Position numbers and translations under genes: made by a program. A model generated the notes under the pieces. That model saw only the letters and a program-made list of their open reading frames with translations, made no database searches and was not told where the DNA came from. Below are positions 36,573 through 45,040 of a stretch of 64,000 nucleotides of DNA, piece by piece; position 1 is the stretch's first letter; every line of letters begins with the position of its first letter. The stretch is from NCBI RefSeq assembly GCF_024437655.1, contig NZ_JANBVF010000004.1, forward strand, positions 248,001 through 312,000, written 5' to 3'. This DNA is from Chitinolyticbacter albus. GTDB taxonomy: Bacteria > Pseudomonadota > Gammaproteobacteria > Burkholderiales > Chitinibacteraceae.

Positions 36573-36839
36573 TCAGCTCCCGAAGCCCGTGAACTTGATC
36601 AGCCACAGCGCAGCAAACGCCGCCGCGCTGGCCAGCGCCAGCCAGAGCCAGGCACGGCCGGCGCTGCGGAACAGCGGGCTCGCGGCAATCACCGCCATCC
36701 ACAGCGGAAAGAAGAACACCAGGCCGACGACCATGCTGTGCTGCCACGGGCCGGGCCAGGCATAGATGACGGTGCCCACGGCGAAGGCGGACAGCGGCAG
36801 GCCCAGCACCGCGCCGGCGGTGACTTTGCTCCACATCAC
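36573..36839 (-). CDS. DUF3649 small membrane protein
   Basis: 88 aa with three predicted helices (residues 5-25, 37-52, 65-82). Matches DUF3649, a short family that accompanies PepSY and DUF3325 genes in iron-uptake operons. Its stop is one base from the PepSY start and its start overlaps the DUF3325 stop by four bases, implying translational coupling. Function unknown. Confidence 0.72.
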   Translation of the reverse strand: MMWSKVTAGAVLGLPLSAFAVGTVIYAWPGPWQHSMVVGLVFFFPLWMAVIAASPLFRSAGRAWLWLALASAAAFAALWLIKFTGFGS

Positions 36840-37087
36840 GCCGCCCCACTGCGCGCCAGCGCGAGATAGGGCAGCGCCACCATGGCCAGCATCAGCGCGG
36901 TCAGTGTGGCGAACAGGCCGGATGCGAAGTCACTGCCCAGGGTGCCGAGCAACAGCGCAGCCACCAGCAGCGCATAACCGACGCCGTGCAACGCCGGGCG
37001 ATGCGCTGGTAGCAGGCGCTGGTTGGGTGACGAGAGATAGAACGGAAGCGCGGCGAGCGCGCTGAGCAGGCAGGCGAGGGCGTACAT
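36836..37087 (-). CDS. DUF3325 small membrane protein
   Basis: 83 aa with three helices (MYALACLLSALAALPFYL, a central GYALLVAALLLGTLG, and LTALMLAMVALPYLALA). Matches DUF3325. It is the first gene of a four-gene operon ending in a TonB-dependent receptor, behind a good Fur-box-like site, so iron repression is likely. Confidence 0.72.
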   Translation of the reverse strand: MYALACLLSALAALPFYLSSPNQRLLPAHRPALHGVGYALLVAALLLGTLGSDFASGLFATLTALMLAMVALPYLALARSGAA

Positions 37088-37124
37088 CGTGTGTGCAAGC
37101 GGTTTCGGATTGCCCGCACTGTAT

Positions 37125-37139
37125 CACGATTAATTCTCA
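37125..37139. promoter_or_regulatory. Fur-box-like site upstream of the DUF3325 operon
   Basis: CACGATTAATTCTCA: the right half ATTCTCA is perfect and the left half matches three of seven positions; flanking AT-rich bases extend it (AATGAGAATTAATCGTGAT on the minus strand). Position about 40-55 bases upstream of the first gene is right for an operator. Confidence 0.6.
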
Positions 37140-37183
37140 TTTAGAATTTCGTGCTTGTAAGGAAAGGAACCACTCAGCGGGTG

Positions 37184-38539
37184 TCAGAGCACCGGAAATG
37201 GCTGCGGTCGTGCGCCTTCCAGCGCGCGGGCGGCGCGCAGTACCAGGTCGTCGCGGTACGGTGGGCCGACCAGCTGCAGCGCCAGTGGGAGGCCGGCGGC
37301 ATCGAAGCCGATGGGCACAGCCGCGGCCGGCTGCTGGGTGAGGTTGAACGGCGCTACGAACGGCGCGCTGGCCCGCTGCCCGAGTAAGGGCACGCTGCCC
37401 GCCAGCACCGGCGTCAGCAGCAGGTCGTAGCGGGCATGAAAGCGCCGCAGGCCGATGGCGAGCTCCTGGCGCGCCGTCTGCGCCGCGACCACGTCGGCCA
37501 GCGTATGGCGGCTGGCGCGCTCGACCGCCGCGCGGATTTCGGCGTCGACCAGCTGCCAGCGCTCCGGCGCGATCTCGCGCTGTAGGCGGATCGCCCGCTC
37601 TGCGGCCAGTGCATCAAGTATGGGGCGGGGATCGGCAAAGCCCGGGTCGACCTCCTCGACGCGCGCGCCGAGCTGGCGGAATACGTCGACGGCCTCGGCG
37701 ACCCGTGCCACGATCTCGGGCGCCACATCCACGTAGCCGAGCGTCGCGCTGTAGGCGATGGTCAGGCCGCGTACGCCGTCCTCCAACCCGATGCGCCAGT
37801 CGCGCCCCGGGTCGGGCAGGCTGGTCCAGTCGCGCACGTCGTCGCCCTGCAGCACATTCAGCAGCAACGCCGCGTCCTCCACCCGCCGGGTGACGGGGCC
37901 GATATGGAACAGGTCGCCGTTGTGCGCCGGCGGGAAGCCTGGCACCCGGCCGTAGCTCGGCTTGAGGCCGAACACGCCGCACACCGCCGCTGGCACCCGG
38001 ATCGAACCACCGCCGTCGGTGGCCACCTGCAGCGGCCCCAGTCCGAGCGCGGCGGCCACTGCCGCGCCACCGCTGCTGCCGGAGGGAGAGTGCGCCGTGC
38101 TCCAAGGGTTGCGGGTGACGCCGGCGAGCACCGTCTCGGTGCCACCCTTCCAGCCGAACTCGGCCGTATTGGTCTTGCCCAGCAGCACGGCGCCGGCTTC
38201 GCGCAGCCGCGCGGCAGCGGGGCTGTCATCCGTCTGCGGCGTCTCTGGCGTGGCCAGGCTGCCCTTGCGCGTCGGCAGGCCGCGCACATGCAGCAGATCC
38301 TTCAGCGCGGCGGGCACGCCATCGATATCGCTCAACGGCTCGCCGCGCACCCAACGCTGTTCGGCGGCACGCGCCTGCGCCAGCGCGCCCTCGGTGTCGA
38401 CCACCCGGTACGCGTTGTACTGCGCCTGCGTGGCTTCGATGCGCGCCAGCACGTCCTGGGTTGCTTCGAGCGGCGACAGGGTGCGGCGGCGATAGTGGCG
38501 TACCAGTTCGGTGGCGGAAAGATCGGCGGGCGAGGTCAT
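37184..38539 (-). CDS. amidase (amidase-signature family)
   Basis: 451 aa. The Ser-cisSer-Lys triad is visible: Lys in AALKDLL (about 80), SPSGSSGG (cis-Ser about 155) and TDGGGSIRVPA (nucleophile Ser about 179), followed by GVFGLKPSYGRV. Hydrolyses an amide; candidate substrates range from aliphatic amides to aryl amides. Start at 38539 gives the standard length; a frame extension to 38599 adds 20 residues with no family similarity. The 138-base gap to the upstream patatin gene makes co-transcription possible. Confidence 0.88.
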   Translation of the reverse strand: MTSPADLSATELVRHYRRRTLSPLEATQDVLARIEATQAQYNAYRVVDTEGALAQARAAEQRWVRGEPLSDIDGVPAALKDLLHVRGLPTRKGSLATPETPQTDDSPAAARLREAGAVLLGKTNTAEFGWKGGTETVLAGVTRNPWSTAHSPSGSSGGAAVAAALGLGPLQVATDGGGSIRVPAAVCGVFGLKPSYGRVPGFPPAHNGDLFHIGPVTRRVEDAALLLNVLQGDDVRDWTSLPDPGRDWRIGLEDGVRGLTIAYSATLGYVDVAPEIVARVAEAVDVFRQLGARVEEVDPGFADPRPILDALAAERAIRLQREIAPERWQLVDAEIRAAVERASRHTLADVVAAQTARQELAIGLRRFHARYDLLLTPVLAGSVPLLGQRASAPFVAPFNLTQQPAAAVPIGFDAAGLPLALQLVGPPYRDDLVLRAARALEGARPQPFPVL

Positions 38540-38677
38540 GGGCGGTTCCGGGAGAAAGTGGAGACCCATGCCTTGCAGGGAGCATGCCAGCCGCTGCACG
38601 ACGGCGGGCCGTCGATCCTGGGTGATGGCATTGCCGGGCGCTGCTGCATCGGCAACAGCCCGGCCAGCAGGATGTGG

Positions 38678-39739
38678 CTAGCGCAGCGGCATGATGCGTG
38701 TGGCCGGTGCACCGGCGGCCAGCCAGTCGGCGTAGTCCTCGGCCATGGTCTCGCTCGCCGCCAGCGCCGCGTGCCAGTGCGCCAGCCGCTCGGCGTCGCG
38801 CCCGGCATAGCGCATGAAATCCTTGCGATTGGGGATGCGCCGGGCCGGCAGGCTGGCGATGAGCTCGGTCGTTGGCGCCAGCACCACCGTGCGCGCAAGG
38901 TGACGCGGCCGGCGCCAGGGCAGGAACTGGTCCAGCCAGCCGGTGGTGATGCGATCGCTGAAATGCGGCAGCAGCATCAGCCCGGAGGGCTCGGCCAGCG
39001 GCAGGTCCATGTGGTAGTCGATCAGCCCGCCGTCGAGGTGGTAGCCGGCGGGGGCGCCAGGAAAGGACGCAACGCCGTCGATGATGCCGGGAATCGCGGC
39101 GGTGGCGGTCAGCGCGGCGGCGAGATTGGCCTCGGTGAGCCGCAGTGCGTGCGTGGCAAAGCCATCGTCGACCAGCTGCACCGGCATGTCGCCCGCGTGG
39201 ATCAGGGTGCGCGCCAGGTGCCGCCCCAACGCCTGGCGGCTGCGGGTATTGGCGACCACGGCGCGCGCCAGCGCCAGCTGTTCGCGCCGGCTGCCGCTGC
39301 CGTCGATTCCCTTGAGGCCGCGCGCGGCGATGATATTGAGCCGCAGCCACGGGTGTTGCGGGATCTCGGCGGCACCGGTCTTGCCGATGAGGGCGGCGAG
39401 GATGCGCTGCGCCTCGCGTGTCACCTCGATGCGACCGTCGCCCGCTTGGTAGAACTGCTCGTCGACATAGGCGCGGGTGAAGCGCTCGAACGCAGCCAGC
39501 GGATCACGCTGGGCCGCGCACGCCAGCCGCCATGCCCCGATCGAGGCGCCGACGGCGATCAGCGGTGTGCTGCGTTGGGGCAGCCATTGCCCGAACAGCA
39601 GCTTGTCGAGCCCGGCCAGCATGATCCACTTGGCCCCGCCGGCGGCGGCACCCAGGTGGCTGAACAGGTCCGGCTGCCAGCCCTCTGCCCGTATGCGGGT
39701 CAGCGCCTCGGGGCCGGCCAGGATTTGCAATGCGCGCAT
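38678..39739 (-). CDS. patatin-like phospholipase family protein
   Basis: 353 aa. An N-terminal glycine-rich loop (LGAAAGGAKW, residues 29-38) for the oxyanion hole, nucleophile motif GASIG (Ser about 66), and the catalytic Asp in DGGLIDYHMD (about 231). This is the Ser-Asp dyad of patatin lipases. Substrate likely a lipid acyl ester; localisation cytoplasmic as no signal is seen. Convergent with none; same strand as the amidase. Confidence 0.78.
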   Translation of the reverse strand: MRALQILAGPEALTRIRAEGWQPDLFSHLGAAAGGAKWIMLAGLDKLLFGQWLPQRSTPLIAVGASIGAWRLACAAQRDPLAAFERFTRAYVDEQFYQAGDGRIEVTREAQRILAALIGKTGAAEIPQHPWLRLNIIAARGLKGIDGSGSRREQLALARAVVANTRSRQALGRHLARTLIHAGDMPVQLVDDGFATHALRLTEANLAAALTATAAIPGIIDGVASFPGAPAGYHLDGGLIDYHMDLPLAEPSGLMLLPHFSDRITTGWLDQFLPWRRPRHLARTVVLAPTTELIASLPARRIPNRKDFMRYAGRDAERLAHWHAALAASETMAEDYADWLAAGAPATRIMPLR

Positions 39740-39786
39740 GGACGAAACAGGAAACAGCGATGCAGGATTCTAGCCCCGCAAAGAAA

Positions 39787-40644
39787 TCAGCGGTGATCCG
39801 TGGCTTCCTGCTCGGACCTGTGCAGCTCGGCCTTGCGCCATTCGCGGGGCGATAGACCGGTGTGTGCGCGAAAAGCGCGCGATAGCGCCGCCTCGCCGCC
39901 GTAGCCGACGTCCGCCGCGATATGCTTGAGCGCCCGCCCCTGGCGCAATCCCTTCTGCGCCAGGTTGATACGCCATTGCTGCAAGTAGCCCCCGGGCGTG
40001 CAACCCACCACATCCCTGAAGGTGTTGGCGAACACTGTGCGCGACATGCCGGCCCGTGCCGCCAGCGCTTCGAGCGGCCATTCGCGTTCGGGCGCTTCGT
40101 GCAGCGCCACCAACGCCCCGCGTAGCTTGGGGTGCGACAGGCCGGCCAACATGCCGGATTGTATCTGCCCCTGAGCCATCAGCTCGCGCAGCACCCAGAT
40201 CAGCAGCACCTCGAACAGCCGGTTCAGCATCAGCTGGCGCCCGCAGTAGTCGGCCTGCGCTTCGGCAAACAGCTGGCTCAGTATCGGTGCGCAGCTGGGT
40301 ATCGCGGTCAGCGGCAAACAGATCCAGGGCGGCAGGGCCGCCGCGATGGGATGGCTGGCACCCCCCTCGAACGCCATGTGTGCGCAGACAAACTGGGCGC
40401 CGCAACTGGGATCGGTCACGAAACGATGGGCCTGCGGGCGCGGATAGAGCAGCAGGCTGGGCTCGGCTATGCGCAGCAATTCCGGCTTGCCGTGATGCAC
40501 CTCCACCCCGCCCTCGCGGATCAGGTGCAGCTGACCGCGCCCGGCCTGGGGCTCCAGGCTGTTGATGCCGCATAGCGGCCCGGTCTGGAAGGTTTCGGCG
40601 CGCACGGCGAAGTGGGCGAACAGCGCGGCGAGTCTATCGGCCAT
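39787..40644 (-). CDS. AraC-family transcriptional regulator with cupin sensor
   Basis: 285 aa. N-terminal cupin_6-type sensor (GPLCGINSLEPQAGRGQLHL, VEVHHGKPE) and a C-terminal pair of AraC helix-turn-helices (LEALAARAGMSRTVFANTFRDV and IAADVGYGGEAALSRAFRAHTG, residues about 198-270). Start set at 40644 (MADRLAAL); a 6-residue extension to 40662 is possible. Divergent from the ohr and alpha/beta-hydrolase genes, which are probably its targets. Confidence 0.85.
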   Translation of the reverse strand: MADRLAALFAHFAVRAETFQTGPLCGINSLEPQAGRGQLHLIREGGVEVHHGKPELLRIAEPSLLLYPRPQAHRFVTDPSCGAQFVCAHMAFEGGASHPIAAALPPWICLPLTAIPSCAPILSQLFAEAQADYCGRQLMLNRLFEVLLIWVLRELMAQGQIQSGMLAGLSHPKLRGALVALHEAPEREWPLEALAARAGMSRTVFANTFRDVVGCTPGGYLQQWRINLAQKGLRQGRALKHIAADVGYGGEAALSRAFRAHTGLSPREWRKAELHRSEQEATDHR

Positions 40645-40662
40645 GATCCGTACCAATTGCAA

Positions 40663-40762
40663 AGTTATGTGTATTTTACGGCAACTTAAGTACGGGCGTC
40701 ATCGGTAAAGTCCGTCCTGTCGCAAGACAAATCAAACCTCAGACCACGACAGGAGATAGAAC
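40663..40762. promoter_or_regulatory. divergent promoter region, AraC regulator and ohr
   Basis: 100 bases containing AAAGTT near 40671 and AACTT near 40683, a spaced inverted repeat in an AT-rich patch, where a regulator could bind to control both genes. No textbook -35/-10 pair is clear. Confidence 0.35.
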
Positions 40763-41197
40763 ATGAGCCCCGAGAAAGTCCTCTACACCGCCCACGCCGT
40801 AACCACCGGTGGCCGCGAAGGCCGCGCGCTTTCCTCCGATTCCGCGCTGGATGTGCAGCTTTCGACGCCGCGTGAATTGGGCGGCGCCGGTGGCCCCGGC
40901 ACCAACCCCGAGCAACTGTTCGCCGCCGGCTATTCCGCGTGCTTCCTGAGCGCGTTGAAGTTTGTCGCCGGCAAGGCGCGGGTGGCGCTGCCAGCCGAAA
41001 CCCAGGTGGCCGGCCACGTCGGTATCGGCCCGATCCCGACCGGCTTCGCGCTGACGGTGGAGCTTGTCGTCACCATTCCCGGCTTCGCCGCCGATGACGC
41101 CGAGGCGCTGGTCGAGGCGGCCCACCAGGTCTGCCCTTACTCGAACGCCACTCGCGGCAATGTGGACGTACAGCTGACCGTACGCACCACTGCCTGA
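40763..41197 (+). CDS. ohr: Ohr-type organic hydroperoxide resistance protein
   Basis: 144 aa OsmC/Ohr-family peroxidase. The redox cysteine pair is present: GYSACF (Cys 60) and [11 protein letters not shown] (Cys 124). Ohr detoxifies organic hydroperoxides using thiols from lipoylated proteins in the cytoplasm. A typical OhrR (MarR) repressor is absent; the divergent AraC regulator is the likely controller. AGGAGA precedes the ATG. Confidence 0.92.
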   Translation: MSPEKVLYTAHAVTTGGREGRALSSDSALDVQLSTPRELGGAGGPGTNPEQLFAAGYSACFLSALKFVAGKARVALPAETQVAGHVGIGPIPTGFALTVELVVTIPGFAADDAEALVEAAHQVCPYSNATRGNVDVQLTVRTTA

Positions 41198-41258
41198 GTG
41201 CCCTGACCCATTACCCCTGCGATCGACCTCGACCCCGGACCTCACAAGGAGCACGACC

Positions 41259-42200
41259 ATGAATGCCTTTAATCGCCTCGCTCTCGCTATCACCGTCGCT
41301 TTCGGCGGCGTTGCTGCCCCATCCCAGGCTGTGGCCAACACCCCCGCTGCTGCCACTGCCGCCATCTCGGGCCTGTACGTCGCTGCCGCCGACGGCACGC
41401 CGCTGTATGTGAAGGACTGGGGTCCCAGGAGCGGCCCGGTCGTCGTGTTCAGCCATGGCTGGCCGCTCAACGCGGACAGTTGGGAATCGCAGATGCAGTT
41501 CCTGGCCGAGCATGGTTTCCGCGTGATTGCCCACGACCGTCGTGGTCATGGCCGCTCGGGCCAGCCATGGGCGGGCAACAACATCGATCAGTACGCCGAT
41601 GACCTGGACGTGGTGTTGCGTACGCTGGGCGTGAAGCGTGCCACGCTGGTCGGGTTCTCCACCGGCGGTGGCGAAGTGGCGCGCTATATCGGGCGCCACG
41701 GGACCGAGCGCGTTGCCAAAGCCGTGCTGGTGGGCGCCATCACGCCCATCATGGGCAAGACCGAGACCAACCCGGCGGGCGTACCGACTGCCGTATTCGA
41801 CAGCCTGCGCCAGGCCTCGCTCGCCAACCGTGCCCAGCTCTACAAGGATATCGCCAGCGGCCCCTTCTTCGGCTTCAACCGCCCGGGAGCCCAGCCCTCT
41901 GCCGGCCTGATCGACAGCTTCTTCGTCCAGGGCATGCAGGCCGGCAGCAAGGCCACCTATGACTGCATCGAGGCCTTCTTCTACTCCGATTTCCGCGAGG
42001 ACCTGAAGAAGTTCAACATCCCGACGCTGGTCATCCACGGCACGGGCGACCAGATCGTGCCCATCGAAACCACCGGCCGCGCCACGGCCAAGCTGGTCAA
42101 GGGCGCCCGACTGATCGAGTATGCCGATGGCCCGCATGGCATCACTGATACGCACAAGGACAGGCTGAACCGGGATCTGCTCGACTTCATCAGCCAGTAA
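41259..42200 (+). CDS. exported alpha/beta hydrolase (non-heme haloperoxidase-like)
   Basis: 313 aa. Signal peptide to about residue 26. Alpha/beta-hydrolase motifs: [12 protein letters not shown] (oxyanion), DRRGHGRS, nucleophile GFSTGGG (Ser 134), acid in GTGDQIVP, and His in PHGIT near the C-terminus. Closest to the non-heme chloroperoxidase/arylesterase group, enzymes that can make or cleave peracids. Next to ohr and 61 bases downstream of it, so both may respond to peroxides. CAAGGAG precedes the start. Confidence 0.82.
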   Translation: MNAFNRLALAITVAFGGVAAPSQAVANTPAAATAAISGLYVAAADGTPLYVKDWGPRSGPVVVFSHGWPLNADSWESQMQFLAEHGFRVIAHDRRGHGRSGQPWAGNNIDQYADDLDVVLRTLGVKRATLVGFSTGGGEVARYIGRHGTERVAKAVLVGAITPIMGKTETNPAGVPTAVFDSLRQASLANRAQLYKDIASGPFFGFNRPGAQPSAGLIDSFFVQGMQAGSKATYDCIEAFFYSDFREDLKKFNIPTLVIHGTGDQIVPIETTGRATAKLVKGARLIEYADGPHGITDTHKDRLNRDLLDFISQ

Positions 42201-42281
42201 GCCGGATGCGCCGCCCGGCGCCCAATCCGCTGGCCGTGCCGGGTGGTGTCCGAGCTCAAGTCGCCTGCACCATCAGTCAAA

Positions 42282-42306
42282 AGCCCGCCACATATCGTGG
42301 CGGGCT
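42282..42306. terminator. hairpin between hydrolase and rsuA
   Basis: AGCCCGCCAC (42282-42291), loop ATATC, GTGGCGGGCT (42297-42306). Preceded by AAAA on the plus strand, giving TTTT on the minus strand, so it suits rsuA termination as well. Confidence 0.6.
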
Positions 42307-42366
42307 CACTGTATCGTGCTGTGCCGCAAAGGACATGGGCGACGTTTGCGCTGTTGCTGCCCAGGT

Positions 42367-43083
42367 CTAAGCGCCGTTCAACCGGGCAAGATCGTGCTCG
42401 TCCAGATAGCGCCATTCGCCCTCGGCCAGATCCAGTTCCGCCAGTTTCAGGCCGCCGATCTCGCTACGCGTGAGCGCGGCGCAATGGTTGCCAGCGGCGG
42501 CCAGCATGCGCTTCACCTGGTGGTACTTGCCCTCGGCGATCACGATCTCGATATGGTTGGTGTCGAGCAGCACCGCGCGCTGCGCGGCAATCGGCGCCGG
42601 CTCGTCGATCAGCTTCACGCCGGCCAGCAGCTGCGCGACCAGCGTGTTGTCGGCAGCCTCAGCCAGCGTGGCCACGTAGACCTTGGGCTGATGATGCTTG
42701 GGGTGCGACTGGGCGTGGATGAAATCGCCATCGTCCGACAGCAGCAGCAGCCCGGTGGTGTCGTGATCGAGCCGGCCCACCGGCTGCACCTCGCGCCAGG
42801 TGAACTGCTCGGGCAGCAGCGTATGCACGCCCGGATGGTGGCTGGGCTTGCGCGAACACTCGTAGTTGGCAGGCTTGTTCAGCACCAGGTAGACGTGCTG
42901 GCGATAGATCCACGGCTCGTCGAACACCGTGAATTCCAGTCCCTCGGGATCGAACTCGGCCTTGAACTTGGTGACGGGCTCACCGCCGACGGTGACCTCG
43001 CTGTCTTCGATCAGCGCGCGACACCCCTTGCGGGTGCCGAAGCCCTGGCTTTGCAGGATACGGTCCAGTGATAGTTTCTTCAT
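42367..43083 (-). CDS. rsuA: 16S rRNA pseudouridine synthase RsuA
   Basis: 238 aa. N-terminal S4 RNA-binding domain (LDRILQSQGFGTRKGCRALIEDSEVTV) and the RsuA/RluE catalytic motif GRLDHDTTGLLLL (Asp about 106), with KYHQVKRMLAAAGN further on. Makes pseudouridine 516 in 16S rRNA. Convergent with the alpha/beta hydrolase gene. Confidence 0.9.
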   Translation of the reverse strand: MKKLSLDRILQSQGFGTRKGCRALIEDSEVTVGGEPVTKFKAEFDPEGLEFTVFDEPWIYRQHVYLVLNKPANYECSRKPSHHPGVHTLLPEQFTWREVQPVGRLDHDTTGLLLLSDDGDFIHAQSHPKHHQPKVYVATLAEAADNTLVAQLLAGVKLIDEPAPIAAQRAVLLDTNHIEIVIAEGKYHQVKRMLAAAGNHCAALTRSEIGGLKLAELDLAEGEWRYLDEHDLARLNGA

Positions 43084-43243
43084 GGCCGCGACTTTACCGC
43101 GCCTCGCTGCCCAGCCGGAAGTCCTGCCAGCATGACACCGAGATCAGGTCTTCTATCTGCGTGCAAAGTACAAGACGTGCCCCGGATTTGTTCACGATTT
43201 GTTCATTTTTTTACCGGCCTGTCCGGCTTCAATTGCTATGCCA

Positions 43244-43272
43244 TTGACTCTTCGCGGAACGTATGATATACG
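43244..43272 (+). promoter_or_regulatory. promoter upstream of the PEP-CTERM gene pair
   Basis: TTGACT (43244-43249), 17-base spacer, TATACG (43267-43272). It lies 59 bases before the first start codon in an AT-rich stretch, with a sigma70-like layout. Confidence 0.5.
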
Positions 43273-43330
43273 ATGCTTTCGTTGTTTGTAATTTAATATG
43301 TTTTATTTTTGACATGAGGATAAATTTGAA

Positions 43331-44071
43331 ATGAACAGGACTTTCTTAGGGGCCTGCCTGCTGGCCTTGAGTATTTCTCCAAGCTATGGCGAACTTGTCA
43401 CGGTTGAAGGGCGGGATGTAGTTTTTACCTACGAAACCTATGCAAAACCAACAAATTGGAGTTTCGAGGTTGTCGATAATCGACTTTTATTGAAAGCGAA
43501 AGACAACAAGGATCTGATGAATTTTTCATATGCTGGAACTCATATGGATGGGGCCGGGACATCACGAAATATATCATTCGAGTTACAAGCAAAACCAGGT
43601 AATAGAATCATCGCGTTTTCGCCCAGCGTGGAATACCGATCAACTTTTTCTTCGCAGGGTGAAGTCCACGTCAGTGGGGGAGTAAGTGTCGCCCTTGAGG
43701 TGTATAAGCCTAACGTATACGAAACAAAGTGGGCAGCGGGGGAACGCATTAGGTTTGATTCAGCCAATGGAAACTGGGGTGCTCCGGAATCTTGGCAACG
43801 TGAGGACTGGAAAAAATATTATCGTCTGGAAGAGCCGTTGAGGATGAACTTGAGCTTCTCCCACGGAATAGGAGACGTCGATGACGTTTACGACCATATT
43901 ACCGACGGCTATTCGCGCTACAGCTTCGCGTTCACTGAGGTTGGCTTGAATGTTATTACAGCGCCCGTTCCTGAGCCCGAAACCTATGCATTGATGGGTT
44001 GCGGCCTGATAGGCCTCTGGGGAGTACGTAGAAAGAAGGCGAAAACAACCAACCGTAACCATGAGGATTGA
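43331..44071 (+). CDS. PEP-CTERM protein A of a tandem pair
   Basis: 246 aa. Signal peptide to about residue 20 (ISPSYG), then a domain beginning LVTVEGRDVVFTYETYAKP, and C-terminal PEP-CTERM tail VPEPETYALMGCGLIGLWGVRRKK. The N-terminal domain is similar to that of the next gene. Codon and base use here are AT-richer than in nearby genes, so recent acquisition is possible. Role unknown; surface protein sorted by an exosortase encoded elsewhere. Confidence 0.78.
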   Translation: MNRTFLGACLLALSISPSYGELVTVEGRDVVFTYETYAKPTNWSFEVVDNRLLLKAKDNKDLMNFSYAGTHMDGAGTSRNISFELQAKPGNRIIAFSPSVEYRSTFSSQGEVHVSGGVSVALEVYKPNVYETKWAAGERIRFDSANGNWGAPESWQREDWKKYYRLEEPLRMNLSFSHGIGDVDDVYDHITDGYSRYSFAFTEVGLNVITAPVPEPETYALMGCGLIGLWGVRRKKAKTTNRNHED

Positions 44072-44074
44072 GAG

Positions 44075-44737
44075 ATGTCGAAGATTCGGATGACCGTGAA
44101 AGGCATAGGGCTGGCTCTCTGCATTGCTGCTTCCCCGGCGTTTGCTGCCTTTACCAGCCTGGAAGGGCAAGATGTTATATTTCGCTACGATACTGAACTT
44201 GTCCCCGCGTTTTTGAATTTTTCGGTGCAGGGGAACAGCTTGTCCGTCACGGCTGATGGTGGCCCGCTTTTCGAGGCTAGTCTCTACGGCGGAGGCTCTG
44301 TTAGCGGTTACTTCATAAAAGGCACACCGGGCTGGGTCCAAATCGAAGCTAAGAGTGGCTATTCCATTTATGGAGTAGGTAATCGGGTGACGATGAAAAA
44401 CACTGGTTATGGTGATACGTATACAACGGTTTCTAGCCACTTGTTTGATAAGGTAAACGGCTCTTTTGTGAGTTTACTTAACAACGGCACCAATGGTACG
44501 GAGCCTAAGGCTGTTGCGGGTCAGCCGTTGTATATTTTATTAAGCGGATACGCCACTGCAAAACAACACCCGGCTTATAGTGGTACCAGGAGCTACAATA
44601 GCCGGATCGACGGTATGACGGTATTTGCAGAATTGGAGCCGACGGTAACGCCAGTGCCCGAGCCTGAAACCTATGCCCTTATGGGAATGGGCTTGCTGGG
44701 TCTTATTACTGCGCGTCGTAGAAAAAACAAGGCATAA
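44075..44737 (+). CDS. PEP-CTERM protein B of a tandem pair
   Basis: 220 aa. Signal peptide to about residue 24 (ASPAFA), then FTSLEGQDVIFRYDTELVP, alike to the preceding protein's start, and a PEP-CTERM tail VPEPETYALMGMGLLGLITARRRK. Three bases separate it from the first gene, so they are co-transcribed. It lacks the second half of the first protein's central region and is Asn/Gly/Thr-rich. Confidence 0.78.
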   Translation: MSKIRMTVKGIGLALCIAASPAFAAFTSLEGQDVIFRYDTELVPAFLNFSVQGNSLSVTADGGPLFEASLYGGGSVSGYFIKGTPGWVQIEAKSGYSIYGVGNRVTMKNTGYGDTYTTVSSHLFDKVNGSFVSLLNNGTNGTEPKAVAGQPLYILLSGYATAKQHPAYSGTRSYNSRIDGMTVFAELEPTVTPVPEPETYALMGMGLLGLITARRRKNKA

Positions 44738-44742
44738 AGCCT

Positions 44743-44776
44743 GGAAAGCCGGCCGGTGGTAGGCGGCCGGCTTTCC
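44743..44776 (+). terminator. terminator after the PEP-CTERM pair
   Basis: GGAAAGCCGGCCG (44743-44755) pairs with CGGCCGGCTTTCC (44764-44776), 13 bp, loop of 8 bases, weak T tail. Confidence 0.65.
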
Positions 44777-44829
44777 ATTGGATACCTTCTCCTGGCGAAG
44801 GCCTACCCCCTTCGCGATCGTTCGCCCCC

Positions 44830-45010
44830 CGCTGCACGGTATCCCCGGCGAAGCAACCGATGTCGAATTCGATCGGCGTGCCGTCTGGGGTGACGTTGAT
44901 CGCTTCCACCTGCAGGATGGGTTGCTGCTGGCTTCGTCAAGATACGAGGTCTTGTATTTTTGCGTTCAAACTCAAGATCTGCTCGATGCCGGCGGTGCAC
45001 TTGGTCGCAA
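44830..45010 (-). pseudogene. GntR-family regulator UTRA-domain remnant
   Basis: On the minus strand, codons read QQQPILQVEAINVTPDGTP followed by IEFDIGCFAGDTV, which matches the C-terminal strands of the UTRA effector-binding domain of GntR/HutC-type regulators (pattern: ...P-hydrophobic, D-x-x-G-x-P-I-E, F-x-G-D). An in-frame TGA (44937-44939) lies just upstream, and the preceding codons (IEQILSLNAKIQDLVS) also look UTRA-like. No helix-turn-helix part remains. The fragment lies beyond the 3' end of the C45 gene and seems to be the leftover of a deleted gene. Confidence 0.4.
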
Positions 45011-45040
45011 GCCGATAATCGTTGCCGTGTGGGCGTGGGA

